Shown: piece by piece, positions 36,301 to 46,193 of the stretch | Layout of the letters: each line of letters opens with the position of its first letter | Position numbering within the stretch: position 1 is the stretch's first letter | From: Trematomus loennbergii | Lineage: Eukaryota > Chordata > Actinopteri > Perciformes > Nototheniidae | Reading direction: 5' to 3' | NCBI GenBank assembly: GCA_012861695.1 | Contig: JAAOOA010000534.1 | Location: forward strand, 196,001 to 260,000 | DNA: 64,000 nt | Position numbers and translations under genes: made by a program | The notes under the pieces: generated by a model | The model's database searches: none | What the model was told of the DNA's origin: nothing | Seen by the model: only the letters and a program-made list of their open reading frames with translations

Positions 36301-39300
36301 TCCAACTTTGACCCCCAGGAATCAATTCAACCTTTCACCAAAGAAAAATAAATGTCTGTTTATTAAATAAAATCAAGTATTAATGTTATTAAAGCCAGCC
36401 GAATGAAGTCAACAAATTCAACACTTTTGGACTGCTTATAAGTTACTATTGCAGGCCGTGATGCATTCAGTGTCAGGGCGTGAAGTTGTATTAAAATCTT
36501 TCTTTTAAAAATGTAATTTGTTTTATCAAACTTTACATCTATAGGGTTGACAAGTAATCTATCAGAATCCCACATCACAAAACTAAATGAAATGAAGTGT
36601 ATTGATGTCTTGAAGGTGACTGTATAATTGTATTTAGGGCTGCAGCTTAATATGGTTTTTAATATTGATTCAAGTCCATAAGTTGTACGATAGTGAGGGG
36701 TGTCTGTTGTAGTTTAGATCATCAGTCTGAAGCCAACACATATTCAATTTAATTTATTGGAAGTAAACCAGCAAGTATTCACATTTGAAGGGTTGAAGCA
36801 AGAGAAATAATTAAAAAGTGTTTTGGATCATTAATGAAATCTCAAATTATTTACTACAAATACTGTTTCTTGTCATAATTTCAGCTGTAATTACCTTACA
36901 TCTTAAATCTTGAGGATACACAATGACTAATGCTGTTTTTCTCTATTTAAATGTGTTGTTAATGCTATGTACATTGCTGTTTTGATGTAGACGCCGTCAT
37001 GTGTTGCTATGTTTCTGATCTTATTTGAAAAAAGAACAATTTTAATCCCCTTAATTTGGCACGTTTCGCTGGCACTCTGCAGCAACAGAAGCAAACATTC
37101 TTTGATTTTCTCAGCTTGTCAAATGTTCTCATGCATTTCATTATTTTCTCCTTCCTTCTGTCTCTCCATCCAGTCGTCTCCTCTACAGGAACAGCGCTGA
37201 TCTCAGGCCAGCAGCTCAACCTGACCTGCGGCCTCGAGCAGCCGCTGCCCTCTGACCTGCATCTGAAATGGTTGCCGCCCAAACAATCGACCCTCTCCGA
37301 CCCCCGGCCCTCCTCTTCTCTCATCATCCCGCTGGTGAGCACAGCAGACACAGGAAAGTGGAGGTGTGAGCTGTGGCAGAACAACACATGGCTGACGTCG
37401 GCTGAGATAACGCTGGAGATCGGTGAGTGCAGGAAGTGAGAGCAGAAAACAGGAAGCAAGACACGGGCGTGACCTTGTGGCCACAACCCGACATTAACTT
37501 GGTTTTACAGGATGTGCTCTGTGTCAGTGGCAAGCTAAACAACATAGAAATGCAAACATAGAAGAACAACTCTGACTATGGGATTTTAGCCTTTGCAGAC
37601 CATTTACATGCAACCTATATAACACACTACAGGAAAAGGAAAACCCCAAAATGCATAATATGGTCCTTTGAACTGGAATTATTTGCACATTTTCAATGAC
37701 TGTTTCCTTGCAATCTTCTTAAAGGTCCCCTATTATACTGTTTTTCATCAATATATTATAGGTCTCAGATATATACAAAACATGTCTCTGAAGTGTTTGG
37801 CTCCAAACACCAAACAGATCATTGCAGCATCCCATAATCCCCTCTGTTTCAGCCCTGTTTCAAAAGTGCTGATTCTCTGTCTGTTACTTTAGATGAAAAT
37901 AGGGAGCCACTCCCCACGCCCCTCTGAGAGATATTTGGTTAAAAAGAACACAATCTTGAAAAGTACTCCGGTGTGAACGCGGCTATTAGGTGCTTTCACA
38001 CCGGAGTACTTTTCCCGTTTAGTTCCGTTAGTGCCTGGAATTTTGCGTTCACACCAAAAAGAGAACTTAGTTCAGATAACTTTTACCCCCTTTTCAGTGC
38101 CTGCTAGAGAGGTGGTACTATCCTGGGGAGAAAAAAGTACCAATTTCTGATTGGCTGGGCGAATTGCAAACCACGCCTCGTAAAACTCTGAAAAGTTTTT
38201 TGAAGCCGCCATTGTATTTGCTGGCATTAGCATTATTAGCATTAGCATTAGCCCAGCGCACAAACGCAGAGAGACTAACTTATGGCAACACAAAATAAAA
38301 CATGGGAGCGGTGGAGATGAGGAGGTGTCGGCGTTCTGGCGATTTACTCGGAAGGCTTCAGTAGAAGCTGCTGGGAGTCCCAGCAGCTTCTACTGAAGCC
38401 AGTCCCCAACTCCGGGGACTTCCAGCCGGGGACTTCGGGTGGCAGTATACACCGTGAAGTTGTTTGCGGCCTGCCAGTAAACCCAAAGCAGAAGAAGAAG
38501 AATAAGTTACGTCAGCGGCTTCATTTGCCTAATCCTCCCTCAGGGAACTTATTCCGGTGTGAATGCGATCTGTTCTTTAGTTCCATGGGGGTACTAAGTG
38601 CTGGGAACTAAGTACGGCAAAGTACTTGGTGTGAAAGCGGCTAATGGTGCTCTAGGAGGAGATTCAGGTGATAAGGGGGGGGGGGGTTACCTTGGTTGCT
38701 GATTGGCTAATGGTTACACAAGCCAAAAAAATCATCATGACATCATAAAGTGGCCAAAATCTGATCAGCTCATTTTCAGACAGGTTTTTATATAAATGGA
38801 TCAGGACAAAAAGAGAGAGAATCTTTGTTCCTGAAACTTTCAGAGTCTCTTTACACAGAGGGGACACATGTTGATGTAGAAGAGACATGAAGAAGAGGGG
38901 ACACATGTTGATGTAGAAGAGACATGAAGAAGAGGGGACACATGTTGATGGAGAAGAGACATGAAGAAGTGCATTTTGCATAATAGGTGATCTTTAAAGA
39001 AGCTACATACTCACTGGAAACACAGAGTCCTCCCCTGCTGTGTTTAAAGTGTGTGCTTGCCCCCTCTCTGTCTCTGTGCACAGTGCCCTGGCTGAGTGGG
39101 TGGATGCTGGTGGTCATATGCAGCGTCACCGTCATCATAATCCTCGTCTTCATCCTCGCCTTCATCCTCTGCCGACGCAGACAAGTAAAGTCAAACCCTT
39201 CCTCCTCCTCCTTTCTCTTCTAACACACTGGATTATGAGTGCGGCTTTAATAACAATCACTAATCATTGATCTCTCTCTGTGGTTCACATTAGCAGAAGA

Positions 39301-39508
39301 TGAGACACCTCAGGCGTCGACTCTGCCAATGCAAACAGTAAGTATAACAACCATAAAACACACTTCTGAAAGCACTCACATTCAGCTCTAAAATATTGTA
39401 CTTTAATATTTTAACATCATGGTAGCTTTATCTCTTTCCAAAACGTAAAGGAAAACCTGTGATTTTCTATCTTTCAGCCCCAAGCCCAAAGGATTTTACA
39501 GAACATAA
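30314..39508 (+). CDS. cd4-1: CD4-1 (T-cell surface glycoprotein CD4), complete 9-exon gene with two -1 frameshifts
   Basis: Four-Ig-domain MHC class II co-receptor of helper T cells. Coding exons: 30314-30371, 32322-32482, 32593-32736, 32884-33110, 34382-34750, 37174-37422, 39084-39184, 39297-39337 and 39478-39508. Every junction has GT/AG, and boundaries are phase 1 up to the transmembrane exon. Layout: signal peptide, D1 (split by an intron, a CD4/LAG3-family trait), D2, D3, D4, transmembrane span, tail with RRRLCQCKHPKPKGFYRT. The summed length is 1381 nt. Adding one base in D1 and one in D2 gives exactly 461 codons (460 residues), a usual fish CD4-1 length. The single frameshifts in D1 (stop at 32399) and D2 (stop at 32976) would truncate the protein if real. 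The CxC tail and four Ig domains rule against LAG3. Confidence 0.88.
30450..31436. mobile_element. MITE family A, copy 3, split by a solo LTR
   Basis: GGTAACACTTTATATTAAGG at the left and ATATAAAGTGTTACC at the right, flanked by GCTGCAAT/GCTGGAAT (8 bp, one mismatch), which supports hAT ancestry. Lies in CD4-1 intron 1. Confidence 0.85.
30933..31417 (+). mobile_element. Solo LTR, 485 bp
   Basis: Begins TGTGGGGGAAACTTCTGTAG and ends ATGATTCCCCAACA (TG...CA), with an exact 5-bp duplication CTTAA on each side (30928-30932, 31418-31422). No internal retrotransposon sequence remains. Confidence 0.9.
31445..32321. other. CD4-1 intron 1, AGTAC-type repeats
   Basis: Three similar blocks of AAGAAGTACTTTTAGACTGT-type sequence between 31960 and 32280 suggest local duplication. 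No exon. Confidence 0.45.
32322..32482 (+). CDS. cd4-1: CD4-1 D1 (N-terminal V-like domain), first half, frameshifted
   Basis: Begins AVEVVYAQIGGTVTLKPPAK in frame with the signal exon and meets TAA at 32399. One frame back it continues MYWKKDKYSPKNLAM to NNNWKIQ. The lost base lies between about 32372 and 32398. Strand B reads TVTLKPP and has no cysteine. The donor is GTGAAC at 32483, a weaker splice site. Confidence 0.85.
32593..32736 (+). CDS. cd4-1: CD4-1 D1, second half
   Basis: Phase 1-1 exon, acceptor CTTGCCTTGCAG, donor GTAGGA. It encodes DEAWKNISSWSPLIIKNIQQ and then EHFRSFFLKVMLSGG to EIRKLT. No cysteine occurs at the strand F position (FFLKVML), so the whole of D1 lacks the canonical Ig disulfide. 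Confidence 0.85.
32884..33110 (+). CDS. cd4-1: CD4-1 D2 Ig domain, frameshifted
   Basis: Opens VSVDPSSPVLPGEKVTLSCS (strand B Cys) and hits TGA at 32976. One frame back it continues IQWMNPRGETNPQNP and FSASMRDNGPWSCMVTDGQ (DxGxWxC, strand F Cys), ending VSVTVLG. The missing base most simply belongs to the A run at 32960-32963. Donor GTGAGT at 33111. Confidence 0.87.
33111..34381. other. CD4-1 intron 4
   Basis: AT-rich, with a SINE-tail-like fragment at 33787-33860 (TTATCCAAAACATCTTACAA). No other feature seen. Confidence 0.4.
34382..34750 (+). CDS. cd4-1: CD4-1 D3 Ig domain exon
   Basis: Intact 369-nt, phase 1-1 exon. It has a strand B Cys (RLTVPCFLL), the strand C Trp (LHWSFIP) and a strand F Cys (EEDVGEYICAL), ending VHVKLLQ. 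Acceptor TTTCTTCAG, donor GTAAGT at 34751. The long loop between strands C and E (LLTWKPDQNKGLLQPGTSL) resembles the large D3 of CD4 and LAG3. Confidence 0.9.
34800..35650. repeat. Local duplications within CD4-1 intron 5
   Basis: Three pairs: 34800-34872 with 35159-35215, 34878-34925 with 35058-35105, and 34938-35065 with 35523-35650 (about 125 bp, near-identical). The mixed spacing (about 180, 350 and 585 bp) indicates repeated partial duplications. Confidence 0.8.
35252..35292 (+). other. Candidate alternative terminal exon in CD4-1 intron (FICKCPRCGLIQ)
   Basis: A pyrimidine-rich stretch ending CTCTGCGGCAG precedes a short open frame. Joined in phase 1 to the D3 exon it reads KFICKCPRCGLIQ and stops at 35290. 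It includes CKCPRC, resembling a CxCP Lck clasp. Used after D3 it would give a product with no D4 or membrane span. It lies in a locally duplicated intron segment and may be chance. Confidence 0.2.
35690..36115 (-). pseudogene. Non-LTR retrotransposon 3' end
   Basis: The minus-strand frame reads LYKDRVLKMAHNMLSDPRHP and then YFELLPSGRRYRGPLFKKNR, the conserved end of a fish LINE polyprotein, with AT-rich 3' sequence to about 35690. Frame decays near the C-terminus. Confidence 0.65.
36116..37173. other. Remainder of CD4-1 intron 5
   Basis: AT-rich; nothing recognised. Confidence 0.4.
37174..37422 (+). CDS. cd4-1: CD4-1 D4 Ig domain exon
   Basis: Intact phase 1-1 exon. Strand B is QLNLTCGLEQ, strand C is LHLKWLPP and strand F is STADTGKWRCELW, so both disulfide cysteines and the DTGxWxC motif are present. 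Two sequons, NLT and NNT, offer N-glycosylation. Acceptor CTCCATCCAG, donor GTGAGT at 37423. Confidence 0.9.
37578..37665. repeat. Dispersed repeat (TTTGCAGACCATT family)
   Basis: TTTTAGCCTTTGCAGACCAT and ACACACTACAGGAAAAGGAA recur at 190-260, 45062-45125 and, reversed, at 50095-50150. A small, worn MITE-like repeat. Confidence 0.55.
37723..38993. mobile_element. TTAA MITE family E, copy 2, with nested element
   Basis: TTAA at 37719-37722 and 38994-38997; inverted relative to copy 1. It retains about three 37-bp units (38870-38965). Comparison with copy 1 shows an insertion at 37955-38645. Confidence 0.85.
37955..38645. mobile_element. Nested MITE with GGTGTGAAAGC ends
   Basis: TAGGTGCTTTCACACCGGAG at the left answers CTTGGTGTGAAAGCGGCTAA at the right. 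The left border carries an extra 57-bp palindrome (GAAAAGTACTCCGGTGTG repeated inversely). Possibly Harbinger-type; the superfamily is uncertain. Confidence 0.65.
39084..39184 (+). CDS. cd4-1: CD4-1 transmembrane exon
   Basis: VPWLSGW leads into a hydrophobic span (MLVVICSVTVIIILVFILAF) followed by CRRRQ as stop-transfer. It enters in phase 1 and exits in phase 0. Acceptor TCTGTGCACAG, donor GTAAAG at 39185. A TTAA-flanked MITE ends about 90 bp upstream. Confidence 0.9.
39297..39337 (+). CDS. cd4-1: CD4-1 cytoplasmic exon with CQC Lck motif
   Basis: 41-nt exon encoding KMRHLRRRLCQCK, the CxC zinc clasp for Lck. The acceptor lies in TAGCAG, and using the upstream TAG would add one Gln. Donor GTAAGT at 39338. 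Confidence 0.85.
39478..39508 (+). CDS. cd4-1: CD4-1 terminal coding exon
   Basis: Completes His after CQCK and encodes PKPKGFYRT, ending with TAA at 39506-39508. The joined tail CQCKHPKPKGFYRT compares with the mammalian CQCPH ending, supporting a CD4 rather than LAG3 identity. Confidence 0.8.
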
Positions 39509-39861
39509 TATCTCCACAAAGACATTTTAAAGAGGACATCGCAGCCAATTGAATTTCTGTCCAGATAAGATGGATTTTTATGTCATATCTACAAAACTGT
39601 GATACTCCGTCGGGTGCGTTATGAGGAGCTGAAAGTCTTATCAGGAAAATGTATTTTAAAGTTGTATATATCAGACATTATATTTTCAACATTTTATCTA
39701 AGGGACTTTTTGTTACACAGAAATGTTGCATTTAATTATCATTATAACTTTGTTGTTCGTTACAATTGCTGTTAATATCTTCATTGTTTTTAGATAAGTC
39801 GTGTTATGTAAAGCATTTTGTACTGACCTACAGTAATAGTGTTTGTTACTTGCTTTTTTTC

Positions 39862-39867
39862 AATAAA
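39862..39867 (+). terminator. CD4-1 polyadenylation signal (AATAAA)
   Basis: AATAAA about 355 bp after the CD4-1 stop in an AT-rich 3' UTR. A second possible end (CACAATAAAG) lies near 40054. Confidence 0.6.
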
Positions 39868-40152
39868 TATTTACACATTTTTAAATATGGATAGTATACA
39901 TACATGTGGACACTGTACACTGCAGGGAATTGTTTTGTTTTGTTATTAAAAATATAAAGAATTGTCTGCGAATTTTTATTAAAAAAGTGTAAATATTTTA
40001 AATCCTTGCATTTGATAAAGTCCATTTCACATATTGTGGTATTTATTCACACACAATAAAGTTAATCTATTTTTGAAGGTAATCTTTTTTCTAAGGGGCA
40101 AGTTTGCCGAAACCGACATTGTGTGTATTGTCATGTTGGTTTTTTACATTCA

Positions 40153-40844
40153 AGGGGACCTATCATGCAAAATGCACTTGTTGATGTATTTTATACATAA
40201 ATATGTGTCCCCGGTGTGTCAGGGAACTCACGCAGCGTCAGAAAATAAAACCCTCTCTCTTTTCCTCCGTACCCAAATCTCTAAAAACGGGGCTACAACG
40301 GAGCTGATCCAGATTTGCGTCCGATATGACGTGATATCTGAAATGTGGACCCACGGCACTATCAGAAAGTTGCTATCAGAAACAATGCCCAACTGTTTTG
40401 GACGTAATATGGTCGGTGTTTACATTAGCATCGCTAACACTCAGAGCTAACCTGTACTGGAGAGCATGTGTGTGAAGAAGCAGGAAATAAAAAGGAACTC
40501 ACCTTGTGGTATAACCGGCAAGAGAGAAAGCCTTTGAGCTCCATACTGTTTCAGAAATAATCCTTGATAATCCATGATATGGCGTTTCATCACGGCAGTA
40601 TTTAGTTTAGACAGTAGCTGCCGGGTCCCGCATGAGCTCAGCCCCCTCCCTTTTATTAAAAAAAAGCTTTATACCCAAAATCAGCACTTTTGAAACAGGA
40701 AGTGAAATAGAGGGATATGAGGCATGGCTAGAATGGGTGATCTGTTTGGTATTTTGAGCAAAACACTTCATAGACATGTTTTTTATATATTTGTATATAT
40801 CTGAGACCTATGCTATTGCCTAAAAATAGCAGGATAGGTGACCT
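40153..40844. mobile_element. TTAA MITE family B, longer variant
   Basis: Ends AGGGGACCTATCATGCAAAA and GGATAGGTGACCT, flanked by TTCA/TTAA. The middle differs from the 7194 and 62475 copies. Confidence 0.75.
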
Positions 40845-40849
40845 TTAAA

Positions 40850-42030
40850 GGTGCATAAACACAGTAAGGGCAATTATATCAACAAATAAGAGTGCATTTT
40901 GAAAAAAAACTAAAACAAAACAGCATTATTAGGGAACAAATTTGTCCAATACTTTGGTTTATGACTAAGTACCTTTATAGCTGTACCTAATTCCTGTACA
41001 CATGTTTGCATGCTATCACACTGAACATGGTAAACTGATATTGGCTAACCATCACCATGTCAGCTTTGTTGTTAGCATTTAGCTCAAAGCAACACTGAGC
41101 AAAAGTACAACCTGACAGAGCTGCTAACATTGTGTTTAATTGACAGGCAGCAGAGCAAGTATAAGTCACTTTAAGTCAGACTTTCCCTGCTTTACAGCTC
41201 AAGGTCGATTTAGCACTTAAAGTCTTGGCAAACTCCACGGACCTTCCTTAATTGAATGAACCCATTTTGATCCGTTTTCCTGGCTGCTCTTCAGTAATGC
41301 CACCCTCTAACTTAATCTGAGTAGCACAAAATAAATCCTGTTGGGTGTGAAACTCTCTTATCAGTGTGTGAGACCTTAATAAAAGACACGAGGTCAACAT
41401 TACAACTATGAGGCAGTTAGGTTTTAACACCATTTTATCTTATAGTGAATCCTTCAACCTGAGGCTATAGGCCAGTTTTTTACACAATACTTCTTGTCAG
41501 TGAACCTTTTTTATGAGGCTTTGATGTTTGTGTGTGTTAAAGCAAAAGGATGGGAACATGGAGGAAGGCAAATATAATATCAGGACAAACAGACACACAA
41601 GTGGAACAAGCTTCCCATTGATATCAGGACAGAGAAGAGCTGCTAACCTTCATCGCAGACTGAAAACACACTGAACCTTAGCTAGCAATTAGAAGATAAT
41701 AAGGATACAATCTAAATAACTTCTGTATGTAGCACTTAGAAATGTTTGGCTGTTTTGAAACCAATGCAGCAACACAATGGTTAGACTTATTGAAAGCTAA
41801 TGCAGAATCTTTGCTTTTTGAGTTTTTCTTCTACTTTAAATTCACTTATTGTAAGTCGCTTTACATAAAAGTGTCAGCTTAATGAAATGTAATTTATTGT
41901 AAAGTGTAATGGTGCACTTTCCTTTTCTTTTGACAGTTGGATACATAGTCCTTATAGTAATACCTGAAACCTTAAATTGAAAATGAAAGGGTGCACTTAC
42001 CTTTCTTTTTAAGGTGTTCATTATGTCCGT
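40850..42030. other. Unannotated spacer downstream of CD4-1
   Basis: AT-rich, with a small SINE-tail-like motif near 41850-41890. No exon recognised. Confidence 0.35.
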
Positions 42031-42034
42031 CAAG

Positions 42035-42960
42035 GCAAGGCAAGGCAAGGCAAGTTTATTTATATAGCACCTTTCAACACAAGGCAATTCAAAGTGCTTT
42101 ACAAAAATGGAAGACATTAAGAAAATGGCATTTAAAATCAGTCATTAAAAAGAAAAGATAATAAAATAAACATTAAAAGAAAAAATACATGGATAAAAGT
42201 TAAAAGTTACAGTGCAGTTTAAGATGTGAATAGTTCAATTAAAAGCAGCGGCAAAAAGAAAAGTCTTCAGCCTGGATTTAAAAGTAGTAAGAGTTGCAGC
42301 GGACCTGCAGGTTTCTGGGAGTTTGTTCCAGATATTTGGAGCATAATAACTGAACGCTGCTTCTCCATGTTTAGTTCTGACTCTGGGGACAGAAAGCTGA
42401 CCTGAAGACCTGAGAGATCTGGATGGTTCATAATTTAGCAGTAGGTCAGAAATGTATTTTGGGCCTAAACCATTCCTTTATAAACCAGCAGCAATATTTT
42501 GAAATCTATTCTTTGACACACAGGAAGTAAGGACTTCAGAACAGGAGTGATGTGATCCACTTTCTTAGTGTTAGTGAGGACTCGAGCAGCGGCGTTCTGA
42601 ATTAGCTGCAGCTTTCTAATAGATTTTTTAGTGAGACCTGTAAAGACACCATTACAGTAGTCCAGTCTACTGAAGATAAAAGCATGGACAAGTTTTTCCA
42701 AATCCTGCTGTGACATTAGTCTTTTAATCCTAGATATGTTCTTTAGGTGATAGTAGGCTGATTTAGTAACTGTTTTAATGTGGCTGTTGAAAGTCAGGTC
42801 AGAGTCCATGACTACACCTAGATTTCTGGCTTTATCTGTTGTTTTGAACATTGCAGACTGAAGCTCAGCGCTAACTTTTATACGTTCTGCCTTGGCTCCA
42901 AGCTCATCTGTCAGCTTGTAGATGATCACACACTTTGGCCTCTTCGCTGCTTTCTGGGTG
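42035..42960 (-). pseudogene. L2-like LINE, 3' part with reverse transcriptase C-terminus
   Basis: Minus-strand frame 42465-42929 includes LGVVMDSDLTFNSHIKTVTK, FIFSRLDYCNGVFTGL and LQLIQNAAARVLT, conserved L2/Maui-type polyprotein blocks. The 3' part continues to GGCAAGTTTATTTATATAGC near 42050. 5' truncated. Confidence 0.85.
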
Positions 42961-42968
42961 TTTTATAG

Positions 42969-43124
42969 GAGCAGTTCGTAAGAAGACAGAAAGAACAGAT
43001 TGTAGAAATCTAGCAGACAGATTGGACTGTGTGATTCAAGATCAGGACAACTCAGATGGGGAAATATCGGGAATATCCCAACCATTGATGAGATGCCACC
43101 TTGGATCAGATAAACAGAGCTCTG
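42969..43124 (+). other. Isolated exon-like open frame of unknown gene
   Basis: 156 nt between GTTTTATAG and the consensus-like donor GTATGT. Only one frame is open, and it enters and leaves in phase 1: AVRKKTERTDCRNLADRLDC, then VIQDQDNSDGEISGISQPLM and RCHLGSDKQSS. The composition is protein-like and hydrophilic. I do not recognise a family. It abuts the 5'-truncated end of a minus-strand LINE fragment (42035-42960). Confidence 0.3.
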
Positions 43125-43270
43125 GTATGTTTTACTGTCTGTCTCTTTAAAATGTAATAGATAAATGAGAGTAATGGAAGTCTACACAAAGTGTGACTCG
43201 GCATTAATCAGAACAGTGTTGAGAGTTATTAGTATTCTGTTTGTTAGTAGAGCAGCTGCTACAATATCAC

Positions 43271-43384
<114 letters not shown>

Positions 43385-43668
43385 CCAGATGCCCCGCTGT
43401 TGCTCCAACAGACTGTCACCTTTTTTCTTTTTTCTTTGGTCTATGTCCCATTTATTATTTTTTTCTTGGCATCCTATTCCCACAGCTATTGTCAGTTCTG
43501 CTTCATGACTTTTGTTATTCAAACCAAACTAATTAAAGCAGCAGAGGAGGATTATTTAGTGTCTGTCTGTGTGAGTTTAAGCTACTGCTGGGCTTAAATT
43601 TGTGGTTGCACCATCAACACAAATTATTTCGAATCTGTGTACTTCATTTAGAGCACAGCCTTTCTTTC

Positions 43669-43670
<2 letters not shown>

Positions 43671-43721
<51 letters not shown>

Positions 43722-43753
43722 GCACGCACGCACGCACACACACATACACACAC
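43671..43753. repeat. CA/CG-CA microsatellite
   Basis: (CA)n with a CACG variant core. Confidence 0.95.
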
Positions 43754-44069
43754 CAAGCTGCTTTACCATCACTACCTTGTCACTGTTCCAAATTCATTTT
43801 TTTAAATAACTGTCAGGAAGAGGCAGGGTTTTTTTCCCCCAGCTTTTTCCTCAAATCGTTTTTCTGTTCTGATTTACATTCGGGGTGGAATAAGTGTAAA
43901 GAACCATCAGTAAAATGTACCAAATAAATTACTCATTCTGCAAAGAAATAGCTCATATATGTTATTTACTATTATATATATATGACATAATTATTGGGCT
44001 TACTGTATGCTCATTTTCAGGTTTCATATTTGCATATTTTACCTCTACTGTAACATGTTTTGTTACACT

Positions 44070-45040
44070 TTTAATATCGAACCATCACCACTTTGTAGAT
44101 TCTGTGAGGAGGAAGAGGAAGACCAGATGCATTTATTTTTTTATTGTCCATACGTTGCAAGACTGTGGACTGAGATTCAAAATTGGCTTAAAGGTGGGGT
44201 AGGTAAGTTTGAGAAACCGGCTCGAGATACACTTTTTGTTATATTCCATGGAATGCTCTTAACATCCCGATAGCAATGAATATCTAAAGTGCTTTGACAA
44301 AAAAATCCATAAATAAATGTCATCTGTGGAAGCCGTAGTACTGTAAAAAGCACGACCAATCATCTGAGCCGGCCCGGCTAAAATGACTGGATGGCCTACC
44401 TGCCTGTCAGCCTTCCATCTGTGCACAAACTTATCTCGTGCCCTCATTGGTCATGTGCGCGTTCATGTGTGTTGGAGGAGGGGCTCTATAAGGAAGTGGC
44501 AGATTTTCTCCGGTTGTGTATTTTCAAATTCTAGCGATCTCGAGCCGGTTTCTCAAACTTACCTACCCTACCTTTAAGACACTTTATATTGATTTTGCAT
44601 TTACTCCCTTTGGTGTTTTGTTTGGGCTTTTGGATGAGGACAATACACAGTTGATGAATACAATTATTCTTCTGGCAAAAATACTTATTTTTAAAGCTCA
44701 ATCAAGGAAAGATCTGAATTTAAGGTGTGTGAAAAGTAGATTAAAAACACAATTTATTTTGGAAAGGATGATTGCCACAAAGAATCAAAGGGTGGCTCAA
44801 CACACCATGAAATGAGAAACAATCAACTATAGCGAAGAATGGGATAAAAAGGAATAATAAATGCTTTTGATGATATTGGACTGTCAACCTATTTTTTGTT
44901 TTGTTTATGAAATGTTGAAGTGACCAACTGACTGTATTTTTTTTTCTTTTTTTTTTCTGTTCTGATAGGAATGTCTCATTTTGTTATTGTAATGTCCATG
45001 TTTTGTGTCTGTAGCCTGTACAATAAATACAAAAATAAAT
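44070..45040 (+). pseudogene. L1-like LINE ORF2 C-terminus split by a TTAA MITE
   Basis: SPLCRFCEEEEEDQMHLFFY then CPYVARLWTEIQNWL shows the L1 ORF2 C-terminal C-x2-C...H-x4-C motif. It resumes at 44578 in the same frame with FTPFGVLFGLLDEDNTQLMN and ends near 44815, followed by a 3' UTR ending CAATAAATACAAAAATAAA. Confidence 0.8.
44192..44573. mobile_element. TTAA MITE family C, copy 2, inside the L1 frame
   Basis: Inverted ends AGGTGGGGTAGGTAAGTTTG and CAAACTTACCTACCCTACCT with TTAA at 44188-44191 and 44574-44577. Taking it out with one TTAA leaves the L1 frame continuous. Confidence 0.92.
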
Positions 45041-45139
45041 TGTGTTGTGATTGGTCAGGGAGATTTAAGCCTTTGCACACCATTTACATGCACTCAAACC
45101 TAACACACTACAGGACAGGCAAAACCAAAAAAGCATAAT

Positions 45140-46189
45140 AGGGCCTCTTTCATATTTTTGCTGTTCTAGACAAACAAACTGTTGTCACACACTTACAGTA
45201 TTAATCATGTATAGTGTCAGGGTTAGGGTACACCTTTTGTTATATACGTATTGTACCTCAGCTATTCTCTGGGTTTAATCTTTAGAGATGCATTATGTAA
45301 AAGTTGCATTGCAAAACATTATTGGAAAGCAACTAAAGCTGTAAAATAAGTGCTTCTCAGTACAGTACAGTACAGAAACAAGATCATGCTTTACTGGGCA
45401 GGAAAACACTTAAACCAAACACTGACATCATTTAGTTGAAGGTACACGAGAGTTTAACCGAGCACATGTTTTGTTACAGCTCTGCAGCAGTGTAGTGGGC
45501 AGAGGAAACGTGTCACGATAAATCAACCAGCAGGGAGAAATGTAATTTCAAGGAGAAGAATTGCTGCTCGGGAGAGGAGATAGTGAAGCCTTTAGGGAGC
45601 AGAGGAGGAGGCGAGGAGGAGCAGAGGAGAGACAAAGTGTTAACAAGGGCACAAGGAGGAAATAGAGGAAGTGACACCTCCAGGACACAGTGTCATTATC
45701 TGAAATTAAGACGGTATTTTGACATTATTGTGACACAAATATTTAGAGATTTCCAGTGGTGGAAGTACATTTACTCAAGTGTTGTAGTTAGATACTATTC
45801 TGACATAATTGTATTCCACTTGACTTCCATTTAATGCTACTTACACTTTTCCTTGAGGCAATTAATGTACTTTTTAGTCCACTACTTTGTATATAACACT
45901 CATAGTTACTAGCTACTTGAGCTAAAACACATGATAAACCTACACTATGATATGATACAGTACTATAGTACCAGGAAAAAGTATTTAAAATTGGCTTAAA
46001 AACAAGATACTTCTTCTCTACATAAGTATACCTTTGAGATGTCTTACTTGAGTATTTCCATTTTGAGGTAGTTTATACTTTACATTGTCGAACATTTTAC
46101 AACATTGATATGACAGTTTTAGTTACTACCTTACACATTAAGATATAACAGAATATGATGTATTGTTTTAAATGTAACCAAAACTATAC
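45140..46189. other. Spacer with AGTAC-type repeat
   Basis: Contains AGTGGTGGAAGTACATTTAC and related sequence at 45756-46100. No gene. Confidence 0.45.
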
Positions 46190-46193
46190 TTAA

